The notes below the pieces were generated by a model that saw only the letters and a program-made list of their open reading frames with translations, was not told where the DNA came from and ran no database searches. Made by a program: the position numbers and the translations under genes. A DNA stretch of 64,000 bases from a virus. Of this stretch, positions 40,940 to 49,575 are shown one piece after another; within the stretch, counting starts at the first letter, position 1, and each line of letters opens with the position of its first letter. The DNA lies in the IMG/VR virus record IMGVR_UViG_3300033148_004210, positions 1-64,000 of that record. One strand, written 5' to 3'.

Positions 40940-42188
40940 ATTTTAATTTTCTTCTTTTTGTTTCTTCTATAGGAGTAAGACTACGAAATTCGTCCAAAGT
41001 AGATATATACTTTTCTAATGATTTTGCGTTTTGTTTAGTTTTCAATATCTGTAATATTTTTTTAACTCCAAATATTTTTGCTCTCTGAGTTTGGTTCGCA
41101 AATATCACTATCGAATATCCAGCATCAAATAATTCTTTATTAGTAATATGTGGGAATTTTGAAGGCACAATTATTAATGGTATTTCTCTTTTCCAATATT
41201 TAGGAATCCCCAGGGCTTCTTTTCCAGTTTTGTCTTTTGAGTGCATTAAAATAAGGTCTGCACCACAATCAGCATAATAATTAGCTCTTATTAATGCTTC
41301 TTTTTTCCCGTATCCTCTAATAAGAGCCTCTGTTCTTGCTATAATACAAAAATCTTTTGTTCTTTGTATTGCTTTTCCAGCTTTAATTTTAGCACCATGT
41401 TTTTTCATATCTACTATAGGAATTTTTCCTCCCCAAAGAGAATTAGATTTTGGAAAAATATTATCTTCTATACAAATTGCAGATACTCCAATTTTTTCTA
41501 ATTCCTTAACTGCTCTTATAAATTGTTCTATATTCCCATATCCAGTATCGGCATCTACTATAACAGGAATATTAACAGATTCTACAATTGGTCTTGCAAT
41601 ATTTATCATATCCGTTAAATTTATAGTTTCATTGTCTACTAATCCTAATCGGGCACTTGTTTCAAAAGAAGAAACCCAAATACCATCGAACCCATACTGT
41701 TCTACTAATTTCGCTGTAATGGCATCATTAGCAGATACTATTACTAATTTTTCTTTAAAAGCATTTTTTAAAGTGTTTTTACTCCTAATATTTTGTAATA
41801 ATTTGGTAGTTGATAAATTAGGATAATAAGGAACTAAAACAGTTTTAATTCCCATTTCTTCAGCTTTTTTAGTATAAGGAGGTATAAAGTCATCGCCATG
41901 AACTATTATATTAACATCGTATTTTTTCAAGTTTTCATATGTTGTAGGGGATTCTTTATCTCTACAATCTTTGATTACCAAATCAATTTCTTTAATAGAT
42001 TTTAATATTTCCACTCTATCTTTATAAGGCATTATAGGTTTTCTTTTATAATCTTGAGTTATATTATCAGGATGCACTCCAATTATTAAATAATCTCCCA
42101 AAGCTTTAGCTTTACGGAAAAATTCTATATGTCCCCGATGCGGTATATCTGCCACTACATTAGCGTATACTATTACTTTATTTTTCAT
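40932..42188 (-). CDS. Cytidylyltransferase-phosphoenolpyruvate mutase fusion
   Basis: In this 418-residue protein, residues 1-130 are a nucleotidyltransferase: VYANVVADIPHRGHIEFFRK with the HxGH site, then LVPYYPNLSTTKLL. Residues about 145-400 are PEP mutase of the isocitrate lyase superfamily: IVSANDAITAKLVEQYGFDG, VSSFETSARLG, IPVIVDADTGYGN, EDNIFPKSNSLWGG. The mutase makes phosphonopyruvate from PEP; the cytidylyltransferase would charge AEP as CMP-AEP. The usual EDKX5NS signature reads EDNX5NS, while the gating-loop FPKxNS is kept. Such fusions are known in bacterial phosphonoglycan loci. Confidence 0.85.
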   Translation of the reverse strand: MKNKVIVYANVVADIPHRGHIEFFRKAKALGDYLIIGVHPDNITQDYKRKPIMPYKDRVEILKSIKEIDLVIKDCRDKESPTTYENLKKYDVNIIVHGDDFIPPYTKKAEEMGIKTVLVPYYPNLSTTKLLQNIRSKNTLKNAFKEKLVIVSANDAITAKLVEQYGFDGIWVSSFETSARLGLVDNETINLTDMINIARPIVESVNIPVIVDADTGYGNIEQFIRAVKELEKIGVSAICIEDNIFPKSNSLWGGKIPIVDMKKHGAKIKAGKAIQRTKDFCIIARTEALIRGYGKKEALIRANYYADCGADLILMHSKDKTGKEALGIPKYWKREIPLIIVPSKFPHITNKELFDAGYSIVIFANQTQRAKIFGVKKILQILKTKQNAKSLEKYISTLDEFRSLTPIEETKRRKLKYE

Positions 42189-43153
42189 AAATAAAAACTT
42201 CCTTTATAATCATTAAAAAATTGATTTCTAATTCCTTTTTTAACTGCCTTTTCATAAATTATTTTCGCTAAAGCAATATCGCAAATAGCTATCCCTATAT
42301 TATAAGCTATAATTTTTTCTTTATTATTATCTCTTGCTCTTTTTCCTAAAATAATTTCCCCTAATTCTGCATAAATGTTTGGTAATCCTCCGCTAAATTC
42401 TCCTTTTGATTTATAATATAAAGTTTGTTCTTTGTCATCGGTAATAGTTTTATCAAATTTCATAGCACAATTTTCCCATCCTCTATGATGAATAGGTAAA
42501 ACCAATACCCCTTCTTTTAACCAATTCGGATTAACAAAAGGTTTATTTACATAAGTAGTTGCTGTTAAAATAATATCCGAATCTTTTACTGTTTTTTCTA
42601 TTGATGAACAAATTTCAAAAATTAACTTTGTTGGGCGAAATCTTTTAATAAACCTAACAGCAGTGTTTTTATATCTATAAATTTTTATTTTCTTAATTTG
42701 TGGACATAATTTATATATAAATTGCAAGCAAGCTACTGATTGGACACCTGCACCTATAATTGCAAGGGTTTTTGCTTCTTGAGTAGCAAAATATTTCGCA
42801 GTCAACCCAGCCATTACTCCTGTTCTCATAGCAGTAAGCCAACTAGCTTCCATTACTGCTAAAGGATGTCCTGTAATCATGTCATTTAATAAATAAGTGC
42901 TAATTACTTTTGGAATATTTTTATTAGTATTTTTGGGAAAACGACTTACCCATTTAATTCCTGACATATTGTATTTCGGAACATAAGAAGGCATTGAGGT
43001 AAAAAATATACCATCTTCAGGAGCAATACTTACTTTGGCTGGCATAAAAACTCTTTCGTTTGCGTGTTCTTTTAAAACATCTACTATCGCATTTAAACAT
43101 TCATTAAAAGTAATCTTTAATGATAATATTTGTTTATGAGATAAAACAATCAT
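42185..43153 (-). CDS. Ornithine cyclodeaminase/mu-crystallin family dehydrogenase
   Basis: The 322-residue NAD(P)-dependent protein has FMPAKVSIAPEDGIFFTSMP, GIKWVSRFPKN with the substrate-binding Lys, AMRTGVMAGLTAKYFA, LAIIGAGVQSVACLQF (nucleotide turn) and GGLPNIYAELGEIILGKR. Family members reduce or form imines of small amino acids. It lies between AEP transaminase and PEP mutase, with overlaps on both sides, so it probably acts on a phosphonate or an amino acid linked to it. I cannot name the substrate. Confidence 0.75.
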   Translation of the reverse strand: MIVLSHKQILSLKITFNECLNAIVDVLKEHANERVFMPAKVSIAPEDGIFFTSMPSYVPKYNMSGIKWVSRFPKNTNKNIPKVISTYLLNDMITGHPLAVMEASWLTAMRTGVMAGLTAKYFATQEAKTLAIIGAGVQSVACLQFIYKLCPQIKKIKIYRYKNTAVRFIKRFRPTKLIFEICSSIEKTVKDSDIILTATTYVNKPFVNPNWLKEGVLVLPIHHRGWENCAMKFDKTITDDKEQTLYYKSKGEFSGGLPNIYAELGEIILGKRARDNNKEKIIAYNIGIAICDIALAKIIYEKAVKKGIRNQFFNDYKGSFYL

Positions 43154-44240
43154 TTTTTACCTTCTTTACTGCTTTCAAAAACTTTCTAATATCTTTCTCT
43201 GTTATATTCCCTATATTTCCTAACCTAAAGGTTTTTTCATTGGTTAATTTTCCAGGATAAATAGTGAACCCTTTTTCTTTTAATTTATCATGAAATTTAT
43301 TAAAATCAAATTTTTTAGGTTCATAAAAAGTCGAAACTATCATACTTTTTTCCTCATCTATAAATAATAAAGGTCGAAATCCTAATTGTATCATACCATA
43401 TTCCAATTCCATAGAATTGCGACAATATCTTTTATATCGATTTATTCCCCCTTCTTTAAAATATTCTTTTAAAGCTTGTTTTAAAGAATATAAACATTGC
43501 ACCGCAGGTGTAAAAGGAGTTTGATTATGTTTATCAAAATGCTTATAATTACGCCATAAATTTAGATAATAAGACCTTATAGGATAATTTCGAGTTTTCA
43601 TAAGTGCCATTTTTTTTGCAATTACAAATGAAATTCCTGGCATCCCTTGTAAACATTTATTTGCTGAACCCATAATAAAATCGGCTTGAACTTTTTGAAT
43701 ATCAATAGGTATTCCCCCAAACGAAGATATAGTATCAACAATATAAATTTTTTTATGTTCTTTAACTATCTTTCCTATAGTTTCAATATCATTTAAAATT
43801 CCTGTAGTAGTTTCGTGATGAATTACTGCTACTGCGGTTATATCAGGATAATATCTAAAACAATATTCGATAGCATCTATTCTGATAGAAGTTCCCCATT
43901 CTGTTTTTATTGAAATAGTATTAATACCATAACTTTTTGCTATTTCTTCTATTCGTGTTCCATAAGCTCCATTTTCTAAAATCAATAATTTTCCATTTTT
44001 CGGAATAACAGAATTAATAGTGGCATCCATAACAGAAGTTCCTGAACCAGTAAATAATATAGAAGTATATTTTTTATCCCCATGAACTACTTTAAGTAAA
44101 TCTTTTCTAATACCTTCCATCACTGCCCCAAACTCCTTTTCTCTTGGACAAATATCAGGAACAACTTGAGCATATTTTACAGTGTCGGTAGTTGTTGCTG
44201 GTGCTGGAGTTAATATAATATTTCGTTTAATTTTTTTCAT
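43134..44240 (-). CDS. 2-aminoethylphosphonate-pyruvate transaminase (PhnW-like)
   Basis: The 368-residue class V PLP aminotransferase has NIILTPAPATTTDTVKYAQV, DICPREKEF, SILFTGSGTSVMDATINSVI, AVIHHETTTGILNDIE, VDTISSFGGIPIDI, and MGSANKCLQGMPGISFVIAK with the PLP Lys. These match AEP transaminase. In a synthetic setting it would run towards AEP, amination of phosphonoacetaldehyde. It overlaps the sulfotransferase by one base (TAATG). Confidence 0.82.
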   Translation of the reverse strand: MKKIKRNIILTPAPATTTDTVKYAQVVPDICPREKEFGAVMEGIRKDLLKVVHGDKKYTSILFTGSGTSVMDATINSVIPKNGKLLILENGAYGTRIEEIAKSYGINTISIKTEWGTSIRIDAIEYCFRYYPDITAVAVIHHETTTGILNDIETIGKIVKEHKKIYIVDTISSFGGIPIDIQKVQADFIMGSANKCLQGMPGISFVIAKKMALMKTRNYPIRSYYLNLWRNYKHFDKHNQTPFTPAVQCLYSLKQALKEYFKEGGINRYKRYCRNSMELEYGMIQLGFRPLLFIDEEKSMIVSTFYEPKKFDFNKFHDKLKEKGFTIYPGKLTNEKTFRLGNIGNITEKDIRKFLKAVKKVKNDCFIS

Positions 44241-45220
44241 TAATATTTCCTATAAGGTTTCCCAGAATGGAATCCATTGGCATTAAGCCATTTATAATGT
44301 TCTCTAACTGCATCCACACATTCTTCTTTTTTATAATCAAGAGTATATCCAAAATACTCCATTATATCTCCAAAATAATATTCAATAACTTTTCTTTGAT
44401 ATTCTGTTAAAATTTCCTTATAAATACCAATTCTATTTTTATTAATTCCTTTATAAATTTTAGTAAAACTATTTCCTTTCCATTCTACTCCACAACAAGT
44501 TGGATTAAGATTTAAAAGGGATTCTCTAATTCCTATCCATTGACATAATTCTGTCATTGATTTTTTTGGAGATTGCACTAACTTCTCATAACAAATATTT
44601 TTATATTTTGTAATTCCGAATTTAAGCCAATTATCTTTCGCCATATTCATACATAAATAACCTCTATCAATAAAATCTCTTAATAATCTTTCTTTACTGT
44701 CATATTGATTTTTGTAATGCTTATCCCATCCAGTTAAAATAGAAGCGAAATTATCTCTTGGGTCTCTAACTATATTTATAAATTTGGCATCTGGGTAGAT
44801 TTTAAAAATTTCATTTACATATATTTCAGAATGGGTATCTTTAGTAATTACAATTTTATCTTTTATTCTTATTTCTTTATCTAAAACATTTCTTACAGCA
44901 TCTATCATAGAAACAAAAAACCCACATACATCTTTATTGTGAATCGATAAAAGTGCATCAAAATTATTTTCTAATTCTTTCTGAAAAATCTCCTTTTTAC
45001 CCCATTTTAAAACTATTTGACACAAATCTTTTAATAAAAAATTCTTTATTCTATCTTTTTGTTGTTCTAAAGTATATTTAGATTTTAAATATTCAGGATA
45101 AAAAGAATACCAAAAATGAGTTTCATAAGGATAGACCCATAAATCAGGATGTCCATCTAAAAGACTAGCGAGTAAAGTAGTCCCTGATTTTCTATGTCCT
45201 CCAACAAATAAATGTTTCAT
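44240..45220 (-). CDS. Sulfotransferase (PAPS-dependent), long form
   Basis: The 326-residue protein has the 5'-phosphosulfate loop FVGGHRKSGTTLLASLLDGH and the 3'-phosphate site FINIVRDPRDNFASILTGWD, hallmarks of the sulfotransferase superfamily. YEKLVQSPKKSMTELCQWIG is the usual third region. It probably sulfates a sugar of the glycan assembled by the operon, using host PAPS. No PAPS synthase is encoded in the window. Confidence 0.82.
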   Translation of the reverse strand: MKHLFVGGHRKSGTTLLASLLDGHPDLWVYPYETHFWYSFYPEYLKSKYTLEQQKDRIKNFLLKDLCQIVLKWGKKEIFQKELENNFDALLSIHNKDVCGFFVSMIDAVRNVLDKEIRIKDKIVITKDTHSEIYVNEIFKIYPDAKFINIVRDPRDNFASILTGWDKHYKNQYDSKERLLRDFIDRGYLCMNMAKDNWLKFGITKYKNICYEKLVQSPKKSMTELCQWIGIRESLLNLNPTCCGVEWKGNSFTKIYKGINKNRIGIYKEILTEYQRKVIEYYFGDIMEYFGYTLDYKKEECVDAVREHYKWLNANGFHSGKPYRKY

Positions 45221-45221
45221 T

Positions 45222-45398
45222 TTACCTCTTAAATATTTTATAAAAAACTATATCGTAAATAAAATAAACTATGGTAGCAACTATAGCAATCAATAATGCG
45301 GTTTTAATCCCAAATAAACAGGCATAAATTATAGTTGCTAAAATACGATAAAAAAGAGCTTTTAAAAATAATATATTAGAAGTAATCTTCGATTTCAT
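45222..45398 (-). CDS. Small two-segment membrane protein, DUF2061-like
   Basis: The 58-residue frame MKSKITSNILFLKALFYRIL, then ATIIYACLFGIKTALL and IAIVATIVYFIYDIVFYK, has two hydrophobic segments. It resembles DUF2061 (K-a-x-x-R-x-x-a-T ... YD/YY). The start overlaps the stop of the upstream gene (ATGA), and the stop lies 1 base before the sulfotransferase start codon. Confidence 0.6.
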   Translation of the reverse strand: MKSKITSNILFLKALFYRILATIIYACLFGIKTALLIAIVATIVYFIYDIVFYKIFKR

Positions 45399-45553
45399 TT
45401 CTCTAATTCCTTATGAATTAAATAATGTTCTTTTAAAGCTTCGTTTAACCAGTTTTTTAACTGTATTCCTTTAAATAACCTATCACTTCTTACTATCCAC
45501 TTATGACCACATAAATAACATTCGTAACTTGTGGTGTCATAGAATTTTTTCAT
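45395..45553 (-). CDS. Small CxxC protein (52 aa)
   Basis: The 52-residue frame starts MKKFYDTTSYECYLCGHKWI, with one CYLC pair and a helical end (NWLNEALKEHYLIHKELEK). Its ATG overlaps the stop of the second sulfotransferase (TAATG). Half of a zinc ribbon, so a homodimer could bind metal. Function unknown. Confidence 0.6.
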   Translation of the reverse strand: MKKFYDTTSYECYLCGHKWIVRSDRLFKGIQLKNWLNEALKEHYLIHKELEK

Positions 45554-46137
45554 TATTTACTCCAATTTTTAGGGGGTTTTATATACTTTTGTAATCCGTT
45601 TATAGACTTTAAATCCAATAATTTCCATACTTCTTTTAGTTCTTTATCAGGATTTTTTACTAAAAATTCATACGATACAATATTACTAATATTTAAGTTT
45701 TTTTCTTCAAAATGAAGAAAACTAGCTACCATATGGTGTCTAAATCCTATATATAAATTCTTACTACATAATCCTCTAACACTATGTTTATCTTGTCCTA
45801 CCCAAGATTTATAAGTTTGTTCAGCATCTCTAACAATAAAAATAAACTTCGCTTCAGGAAATACTAAAGCCAATCTTCGCCAAGTCATAGCTTCTATACC
45901 AGCATTTAAAGCAAATTTAGCTCCCTTATATTTCCCAGGTGCATAAGAAAATTCTTTAATAATCTTTTTAACATAAGGGTCGTTTTTATATCTTCCTAAA
46001 TGAGAAACCCTAATACTGTGCCAAAGTTCATAAGGCTCAAATTTTATTTCTTGGACTTCAGGATGTTTTAATATTAAGTCTCTTAAAATGCTAGTGCCAC
46101 TTCGTCTCATACCAATTATAAAAAATAGTTTATCCAC
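45553..46137 (-). CDS. Sulfotransferase (PAPS-dependent), short form
   Basis: The 194-residue protein keeps the PAPS-binding loop FFIIGMRRSGTSILRDLILK and the FIFIVRDAEQTYKSWVG site, plus IVSYEFLVKNPDKELKEVWK. It is shorter than the other sulfotransferase and only distantly related, so the two probably act on different positions. It is the first gene of the glycan block when read in the minus direction. Confidence 0.75.
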   Translation of the reverse strand: MDKLFFIIGMRRSGTSILRDLILKHPEVQEIKFEPYELWHSIRVSHLGRYKNDPYVKKIIKEFSYAPGKYKGAKFALNAGIEAMTWRRLALVFPEAKFIFIVRDAEQTYKSWVGQDKHSVRGLCSKNLYIGFRHHMVASFLHFEEKNLNISNIVSYEFLVKNPDKELKEVWKLLDLKSINGLQKYIKPPKNWSK

Positions 46138-46141
46138 TTTT

Positions 46142-47566
46142 TTATTCCTTATTTAAATTTATTATACCGATATTTTCTGGAATATCGTTAAAATGATGCA
46201 AACACATAATTAATTGGAAAGGCAATCCTTCAAAAACTTGTAATATATGCTGTAAATTATTAGTATCAAGATTCGCAAACCCTTCATCTGCAATTACGAC
46301 ACCAGTATCGTTATTTTGTAAAAGTAAAGCCAACTTAAATGCAATCTGAAGCATTAATTTTTGTCCACAAGAAAGTTCTTTATACTTGTAATCTATATTA
46401 TTTTTTCGTAATTTAATCCCAAATTTTCCTTTAGTATTTACATCAAAAGATACAGTGAAATTAATTTTTTGTAAAATAGAATTTATTATCGGTTCTAAAG
46501 TTTTAACCGTCTCTGTTAAATAATAAGAAGAAATATTATCCAATTCTTTAATAGCTTGTTTAACTATTTCTTCATCTTTATTAGTATATATAAATTCTTT
46601 CATTTTTAATCGAGATTCTAATTTAATTTTTAAATTTAATAAGACTTGTAATTTATTACTAATGTTTTCTATAATAGTCCTATGAGAAGCGATAAGGTCT
46701 TTCATTTCCGCTATCTCTGAAGTCTTAGTTGCTAAAGAAGTATTAATCTCCTTAACTTCTTTTTCTATATCTACAGTTAATCTTTTTTGAGTAGTTTGAG
46801 GAATAACCTGTTTACATACAAAACAAGTTCTGTCTTTAGTAACTTTATTTTGATTATACTTTATAGTCTTTTTCCTTTGTTCTAATTGTCCCATTTCTCT
46901 TTCGGTTTTACGAAAATCGTTTTCAAATTCTCTAACAGTTTTAATTAGTTCTAAATTTTGTTCATCTAATTCTACATATTTACTATTTATAAGTTGTAAT
47001 CGTTTTTCACTAGGATAATGAGTAGAAGCTTGAATCCTGTCTTTATTATAAAGTTCTCTATTTCGTTTTATCTCTAATAATTTAACCCTCATATTATTAA
47101 AAATCTCATCTGAACCTGCAAATATAATTCTCTTTAAAGCAACATTGCCTTGTTCTAATAAATTGCTTTCTTTAGCAGAATCTATAACTCTAAATTTTTG
47201 AAAATTCTCCCTAGACCCTATTAAATCAGTAATAAATCTATTGCCTTCTGCACCTGTATCAAATTTAACTGGTTTATTGTCTTTAATAATAGAAAGTTTA
47301 GTAGGAAAACTTCTTTTTACGATATAGTTAGAGTTATTATGTTTAAATTCGAGTTCTACAGAACAGGATTTGGATACTCCTTTTGTAGGTAAATCGCTTA
47401 ATAAAGGATGTGTCGTGTAGCCAAACAGGGCATAAAGCAGTGATTCTAAGGCTACAGTGGTCTTTCCTGACCCGTTAGCTCCCTGCACCAATGTCATAGG
47501 GTCAAATAGGAATTTAGCCCCTTTAAAACACTTAAAATTCGTTAAACGAACAGTCTTTATAATCAT
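46142..47566 (-). CDS. SbcC/Rad50-like (T4 gp46-like) recombination ATPase
   Basis: The 474-residue SMC-type ATPase has IIKTVRLTNFKCFKGAKFLF, Walker A QGANGSGKTTVALESLLYAL, a short coiled coil with a CFVCKQ zinc hook near residue 250, the signature LSCGQKLMLQIAFKLALLL and Walker B TGVVIADEGFANLD. With the nuclease at 48706 it forms the complex that resects DNA ends for recombination-dependent replication. The coils are much shorter than in cellular SbcC, as usual in phages. Confidence 0.85.
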   Translation of the reverse strand: MIIKTVRLTNFKCFKGAKFLFDPMTLVQGANGSGKTTVALESLLYALFGYTTHPLLSDLPTKGVSKSCSVELEFKHNNSNYIVKRSFPTKLSIIKDNKPVKFDTGAEGNRFITDLIGSRENFQKFRVIDSAKESNLLEQGNVALKRIIFAGSDEIFNNMRVKLLEIKRNRELYNKDRIQASTHYPSEKRLQLINSKYVELDEQNLELIKTVREFENDFRKTEREMGQLEQRKKTIKYNQNKVTKDRTCFVCKQVIPQTTQKRLTVDIEKEVKEINTSLATKTSEIAEMKDLIASHRTIIENISNKLQVLLNLKIKLESRLKMKEFIYTNKDEEIVKQAIKELDNISSYYLTETVKTLEPIINSILQKINFTVSFDVNTKGKFGIKLRKNNIDYKYKELSCGQKLMLQIAFKLALLLQNNDTGVVIADEGFANLDTNNLQHILQVFEGLPFQLIMCLHHFNDIPENIGIINLNKE

Positions 47567-48471
47567 TTTAAACTCCTAATAAATTCCACTAATGTTTTAA
47601 TAGGTTCACCAGTTGCTTTATTTTTCTTTTCATCGAAAGCAGATGAGGCAATATCGAGGTGAATCCAATTATTAGGGTATTTAATGAATTGTTTAAGAAA
47701 CATCCCTGCCATAATTGTGCCACACTTTTTCTTTGAAGCATTTTGTATTCTTTTCTTGTTAAAATCTTTTTGTAGATAATCCCAAAGTGGTAAACGCCAT
47801 GCTAATTCTCCAGTTTTCATACTTGCTTTTTTATATGCGTGAGTAAATTCTTTAGTTGGTGTCATAAAAGCGGTTGCCTTTTTTCCTAACGCATAAGCAC
47901 AAGCTCCAGTTAAAGTCGCTACTGTAATAATTATATCGTTTTTTGAAGCGTTTAAATTCGTAATCGCTTCAGCCAAAATTAATCGACCTTCGGCATCTGT
48001 ATTCGTTATTTCAACTTCTTTAGTTCCTATTTTAATATAATCGCCAGGAATAATTCCATTAGGAATAAAATTTGTAGCTACAGGACAATAAGCAATTATA
48101 TTATCATTATCAAAATAAGAAGAAACTCCAAAAGCTACTGCCATCCCAGCCATATCTGCTTTCATTCCTAACATTTTAGTTTTTAAATCATATCCTCCTG
48201 CATCGAAAAGAATTCCCTTACCTACAATATAAATATTTCTCTTCTTTTTATCAATAGTGTTCATTAAAACAGAAGAAATTATTTTGGCATTTTCATGTTG
48301 ATTAGACATTAATTTAATAGGAGATTTAGAAGAAGTTTCGTTAAGTCCTAAACAAAAAAGAGAATACGCTTTTAATAATTTATCTTGATAATTATCAAGA
48401 TTTAATTTATTATAAGGCATATCAATTAATTTTTTACAAGCATTAATATAATAATCGAGTTTATTCTTCAT
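47563..48471 (-). CDS. M17 leucyl aminopeptidase, catalytic domain only
   Basis: The 302-residue protein has the M17 metal and catalytic motifs: IVGKGILFDAGGYDLK (Lys, Asp), MLGMKADMAGMAVAFG (Asp), ITNTDAEGRLILAEAI (Asp, Glu, Arg). The end (GTIMAGMFLKQFI, WIHLDIAS) also fits. Cellular enzymes have about 480-500 residues with an N-terminal regulatory domain, which is missing here. It lies between SbcC-like and SbcD-like genes with 4-base overlaps. It probably trims peptides in the infected cell; its place in a recombination operon is unexplained. Confidence 0.82.
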   Translation of the reverse strand: MKNKLDYYINACKKLIDMPYNKLNLDNYQDKLLKAYSLFCLGLNETSSKSPIKLMSNQHENAKIISSVLMNTIDKKKRNIYIVGKGILFDAGGYDLKTKMLGMKADMAGMAVAFGVSSYFDNDNIIAYCPVATNFIPNGIIPGDYIKIGTKEVEITNTDAEGRLILAEAITNLNASKNDIIITVATLTGACAYALGKKATAFMTPTKEFTHAYKKASMKTGELAWRLPLWDYLQKDFNKKRIQNASKKKCGTIMAGMFLKQFIKYPNNWIHLDIASSAFDEKKNKATGEPIKTLVEFIRSLK

Positions 48472-48716
48472 TTTATATACTCCTGTATTAGTTTTTTATT
48501 TTTCTTCGCAAATTGAATATTCTTAAAATTGAGAGTTAATCTGCCATTATAAGCATGGCAATATAATTTTTGTTTTCTGCGAATTACTTTATAAACTTCA
48601 AAAGTATATATTATTTCATTTGTTTTTTTGTTTTGCAGTTTAAGAATAGCCTCTGGAAGATGTGCTCCTATTTCTTCAATTTTATTTCTGTTTAAAGTTA
48701 TGGTTTTATTTTTCAT
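48468..48716 (-). CDS. Hypothetical 82-residue protein
   Basis: A basic protein with an N-terminal helix-like segment (NRNKIEEIGAHLPEAILKLQ) and beta strands (IIYTFEVYKVIRRKQKLYCH). It overlaps the SbcD-like gene by 11 bases and the aminopeptidase by 4. No family recognised. Perhaps a small partner of one of its neighbours. Confidence 0.55.
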   Translation of the reverse strand: MKNKTITLNRNKIEEIGAHLPEAILKLQNKKTNEIIYTFEVYKVIRRKQKLYCHAYNGRLTLNFKNIQFAKKNKKLIQEYIK

Positions 48717-49575
48717 CTAAAATCTCCCTTAAAAGAATTTGAACCTCTTTATCTTTAACTTTTTTTATCCCTTCTATAAGAATTTCTTTTAATTTTTTAG
48801 ATTGTGTTATTGTTTTTTCTGGTTTAGCAATTGTATTGGTAAAATTAAGTTTAACTTTAAATACATTAAATTTATGTTTCCATTTATTTATTTCATTTAC
48901 TTCTTTCTTAAATTGGTCGAAAGAATTTATTACCAAACGAATTTGGATTTTGCCAGGGATAATGTTTGGTAACTCTTTTACACTATGAATGTCAAGCATT
49001 GGGTAAGGAGATTTTAAGGGAATAAATTTAATCTTTCCATCTTCTAATAAAATTACCCTTTTAAATTTATCGTCTACTTCATTAAAATGTTGCCATCTAA
49101 TACTTCCTGGATGATAAATTTTATCTTTTTTAAGTTCCTGAAATAAATGCTGATGCCCTAAAAACACAAAATCATATTTTGCCAAATCTTTTACTCCACA
49201 CTTACCAGTTCCATATTCAAGTTTGGAGGAATGTAACATGTAATGTCCAAATCGAATATTATCTCTTACAAAATCTCCTTTAACAGAATTAATTCCCAAC
49301 TCTTTTAAGAATTCGATAATACTTACATCATGTAAAAGGTCGTGATTCCCTGTGCCTGAAATTATAGTAACATCTTTAAATTTCTTTTTTAATTTTTTTA
49401 CAATGGAAGTAGCAAATTTTAACTCCGCAGGAGTAGGTCTATTATGCTCAAAAAAATCACCCAATTGCACAAATCTATCTGCCTTGATTTTTAATATTTC
49501 TTTAAAAATTCCTGTCAATTCAGGGATTGCTTTTTCTTCTATATGAATATCTCCGATGATTAAGGATTTGTTCAT
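48706..49575 (-). CDS. SbcD/Mre11-like (T4 gp47-like) nuclease
   Basis: I take the ATG at 49575, which gives MNKSLIIGDIHIEEKAIPEL; an upstream frame extension to 49605 lies in the remnant of an HNH gene. The 289-residue calcineurin-like phosphoesterase has GDIH, QLGDFFEHN, SGTGNHDLL, FGHYMLHS and FLGHQH, all metal ligands of Mre11-type nucleases. It pairs with the ATPase at 46142, from which it is separated by two inserted genes. Confidence 0.85.
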   Translation of the reverse strand: MNKSLIIGDIHIEEKAIPELTGIFKEILKIKADRFVQLGDFFEHNRPTPAELKFATSIVKKLKKKFKDVTIISGTGNHDLLHDVSIIEFLKELGINSVKGDFVRDNIRFGHYMLHSSKLEYGTGKCGVKDLAKYDFVFLGHQHLFQELKKDKIYHPGSIRWQHFNEVDDKFKRVILLEDGKIKFIPLKSPYPMLDIHSVKELPNIIPGKIQIRLVINSFDQFKKEVNEINKWKHKFNVFKVKLNFTNTIAKPEKTITQSKKLKEILIEGIKKVKDKEVQILLREILDEK

